Below are positions 60,774 to 64,000 of a stretch of 64,000 nucleotides of DNA, piece after piece; positions within the stretch are counted from its first letter, which is position 1, and each line of letters starts with the position of its first letter. A program made the position numbers and the translations under genes. A model generated the notes under the pieces. The model was not told the origin of the DNA and did no database searches. It saw nothing but the letters and a program-made list of their open reading frames with translations. Where the stretch lies: contig CALCYQ010000007.1 of assembly GCA_937906385.1 (NCBI GenBank), positions 1 to 64,000 on the forward strand, written 5' to 3'. The DNA comes from an uncultured Candidatus Saccharibacteria bacterium. GTDB lineage: Bacteria; Patescibacteriota; Saccharimonadia; Saccharimonadales; Saccharimonadaceae.

Positions 60774-60803
60774 ATTATATCACACTTTGCTGTTTTTTGT
60801 CAA
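60774..60803 (-). promoter_or_regulatory. Promoter of the gene at 60166
   Basis: TTGACA (60803-60798), 18 bp, TATAAT (60779-60774) with TGA before the -10. The leader begins with GAAAGAA/TTCTTTC, a small hairpin. Confidence 0.8.
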
Positions 60804-60809
60804 GATAGA

Positions 60810-61310
60810 TTAGAAAGTGACGTACTTTGCTACCCAACTCTGCAATGCTTCGGCACTGTTAAAATATTCGACATCCTCATCGGAATCGGCGCGCAACCAT
60901 GCCATTACTTTACCCTCGCGGATAATTGCGACCGACGGCACAAAAGTCACATATTCATGTAGGCTAGATTCCTTTTCCTCGCTCCACATAAATTGATAGT
61001 ATTTAAACTGCATGTCGTCCGGGAAGTTCGCCATCCATTCGCGCATCTGCGTCGTAGTGACACAGGCAGGCTTATCCACCATCACGGCAAAAGATTTCTT
61101 CTGTGCGATGAGCGACTCGTATTCATCTTTAGTGAGGCCGGTTAGCATCTCACTTGCGCCATAATATTCGTCGCTCAGGCGAAATTGCGCCGAATTTGAG
61201 CTGAGATTTAGCGCAATCACAACAATGACGACCGCAATGATGAGAGCTGCAAGAATAATTAGCTTAAACCACTTCGGCGCGCCACTTTTTTCTTGTTGCT
61301 CTTTCGTCAT
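60810..61310 (-). CDS. Membrane-anchored thioredoxin-fold protein
   Basis: 166 residues. A basic start, one membrane helix at about 15-34 (FKLIILAALIIAVVIVVIAL), then a thioredoxin-like fold outside (FAVMVDKPACVTTTQMREWM; FVPSVAIIREGKVMAWLRA). Only one Cys (in PACVTT) stands at the place of the CxxC, so it is not a standard disulphide reductase. It follows the rhodanese-like gene by two bases. Confidence 0.65.
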   Translation of the reverse strand: MTKEQQEKSGAPKWFKLIILAALIIAVVIVVIALNLSSNSAQFRLSDEYYGASEMLTGLTKDEYESLIAQKKSFAVMVDKPACVTTTQMREWMANFPDDMQFKYYQFMWSEEKESSLHEYVTFVPSVAIIREGKVMAWLRADSDEDVEYFNSAEALQSWVAKYVTF

Positions 61311-61312
61311 AA

Positions 61313-62026
61313 TTATTTCTCCGTTAACTTGCTGAAGTCGATGTCGTGATATTTGAGCTTCCAGAAAGCATAGCTAACCTTACCTTCATCGTTAGTCTGC
61401 TTGATTTCGACATTATGGTCGCCAGTGTAGTACCAATAGCCGCCAACGACGTAGATCTTATCCTCTTCCCAGCCTTGCTGCACGAGTAAATCCTTAGTCA
61501 TGCCAGCATAGCCGCCGCCTCCGCACATGAGAAAAATGTATTTATCCTTCGGAAAAAGATCTGCGAGGATTTGCTCAGATTCCTTGAAATTCGCCTCATA
61601 TTCGCCTTCGTCGTTCTGTGAAAACAGCGTTTTGCCATCATAGCTTTTACCAACCTCTTCCGGCAGCATACCATTTACGTTGACAAGATACGGGAATGGC
61701 AGTACCTCGAAGCCTTCGACGATACCCGAAAGATAACGGTCGCCATCTTCGATTGCCTCGTAATTAGCTGGGTCCTCGAGCATGCGCATATCATAATAAA
61801 CGCTGTCCGAGCGATTCAGATAGAGGTCGATCGTGTCTTCATTGATATTTTTATCGATGCCAAGCTGACCGCGCTGACCTTCGCTTAGCTCTGGTTTCGG
61901 CAGTTCGGCAAGCTGCATAGAACTGCGCCCCAAAGCTTGGCCCAAGATTAAACCGCCCACCAGCACAAATACAACCGCAACCAAAACTACGGTTAGTTGA
62001 TTATTGTTAAAATGCACCTTCTTCAT
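61313..62026 (-). CDS. Membrane-anchored rhodanese-like protein
   Basis: 237 residues from ATG 62026 (MKKVHFNNNQLTVVLVAVVF). Membrane helix at about 10-32, then an extracytoplasmic domain. The last part, YIFLMCGGGGYAGMTKDLLV with QGWEEDKIYVVGGYWYYTG, is the rhodanese catalytic half with the active Cys and a GGGGYA loop. Sulphur relay or redox at the cell surface together with the thioredoxin-fold neighbour is an inference. TATAAT is six bases from the ATG. Confidence 0.7.
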   Translation of the reverse strand: MKKVHFNNNQLTVVLVAVVFVLVGGLILGQALGRSSMQLAELPKPELSEGQRGQLGIDKNINEDTIDLYLNRSDSVYYDMRMLEDPANYEAIEDGDRYLSGIVEGFEVLPFPYLVNVNGMLPEEVGKSYDGKTLFSQNDEGEYEANFKESEQILADLFPKDKYIFLMCGGGGYAGMTKDLLVQQGWEEDKIYVVGGYWYYTGDHNVEIKQTNDEGKVSYAFWKLKYHDIDFSKLTEK

Positions 62027-62032
62027 ATCTTG

Positions 62033-62038
62033 ATTATA
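62033..62038 (-). promoter_or_regulatory. -10 box, leaderless type (TATAAT)
   Basis: TATAAT, six bases before ATG 62026. It overlaps the promoter region of the divergent gene at 62083. Confidence 0.6.
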
Positions 62039-62082
62039 CACTACTTGTGCTAATATAAAGGTAGAGCTTATCAGGAGTCTAC

Positions 62083-62556
62083 ATGCGCAAAACAAAGAAA
62101 GCAGCTATAAAAATCGCGCCATATATCACCGGGATATTACTTGTTTTAGTGATTGGCGGCGCCACTTTAATCTTATTATGGCCAAATATTACCTCGGATG
62201 TGCCAATGTCGGCACCGCGTGCGAGCGTAGATGATGATAAAACGAAGGATATGGTCAAAATCACACTTGGTGCAAACGGCGGCGTACCATACAAATGGCG
62301 CTATACAATTTCCGAGCCATCTGTGTTGGAGTATTTTGACTTAGTGTCCACCAACGAAAATCCAGATATGGACGGTGGCCCAGTAATATTAGATTATTAT
62401 TTTAAACCACTGACTGCCGGAAATGCGACAATACTATTTGAATATTACGATTTCGCGCATGATGACGCTACGATTGAAAAAACTAAGGAATACTATGTTG
62501 AAGTTAAAGATGATTTAACTTTCGAAATAAAAGAAGTTCAGACGCGCAATGAATAA
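62083..62556 (+). CDS. Chagasin-like (I42) secreted protein
   Basis: 157 residues with CAGGAG upstream. Signal anchor at about 14-34, then a beta domain: VKITLGANGGVPYKWRYTIS and DGGPVILDYYFKPLTAGNAT, with ILFEYYDFAHDD. The spacing matches the three loops of chagasin-type cysteine protease inhibitors (NPTTGY.W, GxGG, RPW), though the first and third loops are modified. If correct, it would inhibit papain-like proteases outside the cell. Promoter TATAAA at about 62054. Confidence 0.5.
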   Translation: MRKTKKAAIKIAPYITGILLVLVIGGATLILLWPNITSDVPMSAPRASVDDDKTKDMVKITLGANGGVPYKWRYTISEPSVLEYFDLVSTNENPDMDGGPVILDYYFKPLTAGNATILFEYYDFAHDDATIEKTKEYYVEVKDDLTFEIKEVQTRNE

Positions 62557-62571
62557 CCTTAGGTAGAAATA

Positions 62572-62626
62572 ACCCCCTTTTTAAGGTATAATGTGGCCAG
62601 CTTCGGCTAGATCTTTAAAAGGGGGT
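62572..62626 (+). repeat. Inverted repeat around the vanZ-like promoter
   Basis: ACCCCCTTTTTAA (62572-62584) and TTTAAAAGGGGGT (62614-62626) flank a TATAAT (62587-62592). The 3' arm contains the Shine-Dalgarno of the next gene. Confidence 0.6.
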
Positions 62627-62632
62627 GTTTTG

Positions 62633-63076
62633 ATGTCCGTTCGTCGTGCTCTGCGCTGGCTGCTCGTATTAGCCTGGCTGTATCTAGTGGTTTTCTTATC
62701 GCGCCAGAATGGCAGCGATAGTGCCGCTATATCCGGCTGGATAGCACAAAAAGGTAGCTCGGCGCTGTCTTTTATTGGTATTAATGCCCACTATGCAACT
62801 CATGCATTCGTGCGTAAGTTTGCACACTTTTGCGTACATCTAGTGCTGGCGTGGTTAATGTACCGCGCGCTCGATATTAGTTTTACTGGACAAAAATTCG
62901 TCATTTTGCTTTGCATTATCTTTTGCTCAATTATCGCTGTCTTTGATGAAAGCGTGCAAAATACCGCTCCGGGCCGCGTCGCCCAGCTCTACGACGCAAT
63001 TTTAAATTTGTTCGGCGTACAATGCGGCACTATTCTCGGCATTTTAACTGTCAGACAAAAAGTAGACCGCCCCTAG
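62633..63076 (+). CDS. VanZ-like membrane protein
   Basis: 147 residues from ATG 62633, after AAAAGGGGG. Four membrane helices. Motifs: VVFLSRQNGSDSAAISG, FVRKFAHFCVHLVLAWLM and DESVQNTAPGRVAQLYDAIL, all typical of VanZ-like proteins. VanZ confers low-level teicoplanin resistance; the family's usual role is unknown. Confidence 0.8.
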   Translation: MSVRRALRWLLVLAWLYLVVFLSRQNGSDSAAISGWIAQKGSSALSFIGINAHYATHAFVRKFAHFCVHLVLAWLMYRALDISFTGQKFVILLCIIFCSIIAVFDESVQNTAPGRVAQLYDAILNLFGVQCGTILGILTVRQKVDRP

Positions 63077-63090
63077 TGGGCGGTCTTTTC
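63063..63090 (+). terminator. Terminator of the VanZ-like gene
   Basis: GACCGCCC/GGGCGGTC stem followed by TTTTCC. Confidence 0.85.
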
Positions 63091-63734
63091 CTTCAGTTCA
63101 GACTTTGACTCTTTGATTTTTTTGGACGATTTGACCGAGCGGCAAATGCCAAGTACTAGCAGTATCAGGCCGACTAGAGATAAAATGACGAAAATAATAT
63201 TAAAAGCGAGTGCTCGGCCCCGCCAAGCGCGCCATCTTGGCGATTTTTGTTTAGTAAGGCTAGAATATATTCCATATCAGTGGCGCTATATTGTTGCCCA
63301 TCAACGATGGCGTGCACTGAAATACGGACGTGCAAATTAATTAAATTTTTATCAATAATCCATTCGCCAGAAAATTGGGCAGCCATTGGTGAATCAACCA
63401 TTAACTGTGTACCTGTCTGTTTAATAATATCCCGCGCAAAGTAATCAGCACTTCGGCGGTCCGAGAACTCCTTAGTAATTCTAAGCTCATCGTTTTTATA
63501 GTATTCTACTTCGTAGTAAGCCTCGTCGTCGGTTAGTTCTCGAATTTCTATTTCAATAAGCTCATTATTACCAACTTGCATAGTGAAGTGGTCGTCAGAG
63601 GTTGAAGATAGATTTTTAAATGAATTACCAGCTATCTCGGCGCAACCTAAAACATGTTCGCGAGCCTCTTCGCGAGTCGAAAAGATATTCGCACAGCTTT
63701 GTTCGCCAGCTTTACAGATAACGACATATTTCAT
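63073..63734 (-). CDS. Hypothetical tail-anchored protein, probably frameshifted
   Basis: The frame from ATG 63734 gives 186 residues (MKYVVICKAGEQSCANIFST ...) and stops at 63174. In the -1 frame an open stretch continues to 63073 and encodes FNIIFVILSLVGLILLVLGI followed by a Lys-rich tail ending KEKTAH, a convincing membrane anchor. This extended end would meet the VanZ stop, as other convergent pairs here do. The shift lies between about 63220 and 63262, where an A5/T5 run (63244-63248) is present. Either a mutation, a sequence error or frameshifting. Function of the soluble part is unknown. Confidence 0.55.
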
Positions 63735-63805
63735 CTCTCTTATATAATAATATGTTTACGCTTAAAACGACAAATAAAAAATGCAGCATTGCTGCAAATA
63801 AAAAA

Positions 63806-63881
63806 TGGAGCCGCGACCGGGATTTGAACCCGGGACCTCATCCTTACCATGGATGCGCTCTACCAACTGAGCTATCGCGGC
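63806..63881 (-). tRNA. tRNA-Thr (anticodon GGT)
   Basis: 76 nt with encoded CCA. Acceptor GCCGCGA/TCGCGGC, discriminator T, D arm with AGCTCAGTTGGTAGAGC, anticodon stem CATCC/GGATG around loop ATGGTAA, T arm CCGGGTTCAAATCCCGG. Confidence 0.96.
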
Positions 63882-63926
63882 ACTGCGTATATATTACCAC
63901 AGATAAGCGATAGCTTCAAGTCTTGG

Positions 63927-64000
63927 CTAGACGCCGGCGCCGGAAAAATTATTTTCTTGCATCTGGCGCTGAATTTCTTCCATTTGGCGTTGGATTTCTT
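63927..64000 (-). CDS. Partial CDS, C-terminal end only
   Basis: The last about 23 codons of a gene entering from the right: EIQRQMEEIQRQMQENNF then SGAGV and a TAG stop. The repeated QRQM pattern suggests a coiled-coil end. Product unknown because the rest lies outside the window. Confidence 0.6.
   Translation of the reverse strand, partial: EIQRQMEEIQRQMQENNFSGAGV

Noticed and set aside
63170..63270. Classical -1 slippery heptamer in the gene at 63734
   Set aside because: The A5 run does not form an X XXY YYZ heptamer in the zero frame and no pseudoknot was seen, so programmed frameshifting is kept only as one option.
1..64000. Alternative genetic code with TGA as glycine
   Set aside because: TGA ends several genes (for example at 37483, 42869 and 54440) at sites supported by neighbours, and no gene needs TGA read-through.

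Overview
The window reads as chromosome of a member of the Candidate Phyla Radiation (Patescibacteria), most likely a Saccharibacteria (TM7)-like organism. This rests on several things seen here: very compact gene packing with 0-4 nt gaps and convergent stops that touch; a ribosomal protein cluster in which rpsE abuts rplO, leaving no room for rpmD (L30), a known absence in these lineages; TGA used as an ordinary stop, which argues against the recoded Gracilibacteria/Absconditabacteria; and an accessory gene set of small envelope proteins, ATP-grasp ligases, VanZ, CotH and PEGA proteins. There is no rRNA, CRISPR array, transposase or integrase. The assignment to Saccharibacteria is an inference.

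Layout. 1-777: a PEGA membrane protein and the start of a secreted protein running off the left edge. 879-5020: rpsI, rplM, rplQ, rpoA, rpsD, rpsK, rpsM, rpmJ, infA (all minus). 5087-9256: a sortase-fold protein that has lost its catalytic residues, coupled to secY, then rplO-rpsE-rplR-rplF. 9333-13161: an insertion in the ribosomal cluster holding a DUF3841 gene, a large HopA1-like protein, folA and thyA. 13240-20377: rpsH to rplC, then rpsJ in its own unit. 20489-23372: two DUF3592-like genes, a sugar-1-phosphate nucleotidyltransferase and a decayed third DUF3592 copy. 23373-33340: tuf, an ATP-grasp ligase, fusA, a GH13 glucosidase, flotillin, rpsG and rpsL. 33478-43468: mainly accessory genes, including a four-gene cassette (kinase-like, vWA, PurA-like, helical protein). 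43465-52211: ABC-F ATPase, CotH protein, tRNA-Gln, acyltransferase-like, a second ATP-grasp enzyme and an alpha-glucan phosphorylase. 52335-56807: secE-nusG facing rplA, two CdsA-type enzymes, rplK and rpmG. 56925-60108: a gpx-ohrR-trxA-trxB redox operon, then an acetyltransferase fused to FtsK-gamma-like DNA-binding domains. 60166-64000: membrane thioredoxin and rhodanese proteins, a chagasin-like protein, VanZ, a probably frameshifted gene, tRNA-Thr and a partial CDS.

Two expression styles can be read from the DNA. One class of accessory genes has strong promoters (TTGAC-like box, 17-18 bp, often TGn plus TATAAT) and a leader with a good Shine-Dalgarno. A second class has a -10 box placed exactly six bases before the ATG and no Shine-Dalgarno, which predicts leaderless mRNAs. 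The best candidates for something undescribed are the kinase-like/vWA/PurA-like cassette (35388-40072), the acetyltransferase/FtsK-gamma fusion (59050-60108), the catalytically dead sortase beside secY, and the leaderless promoter architecture.
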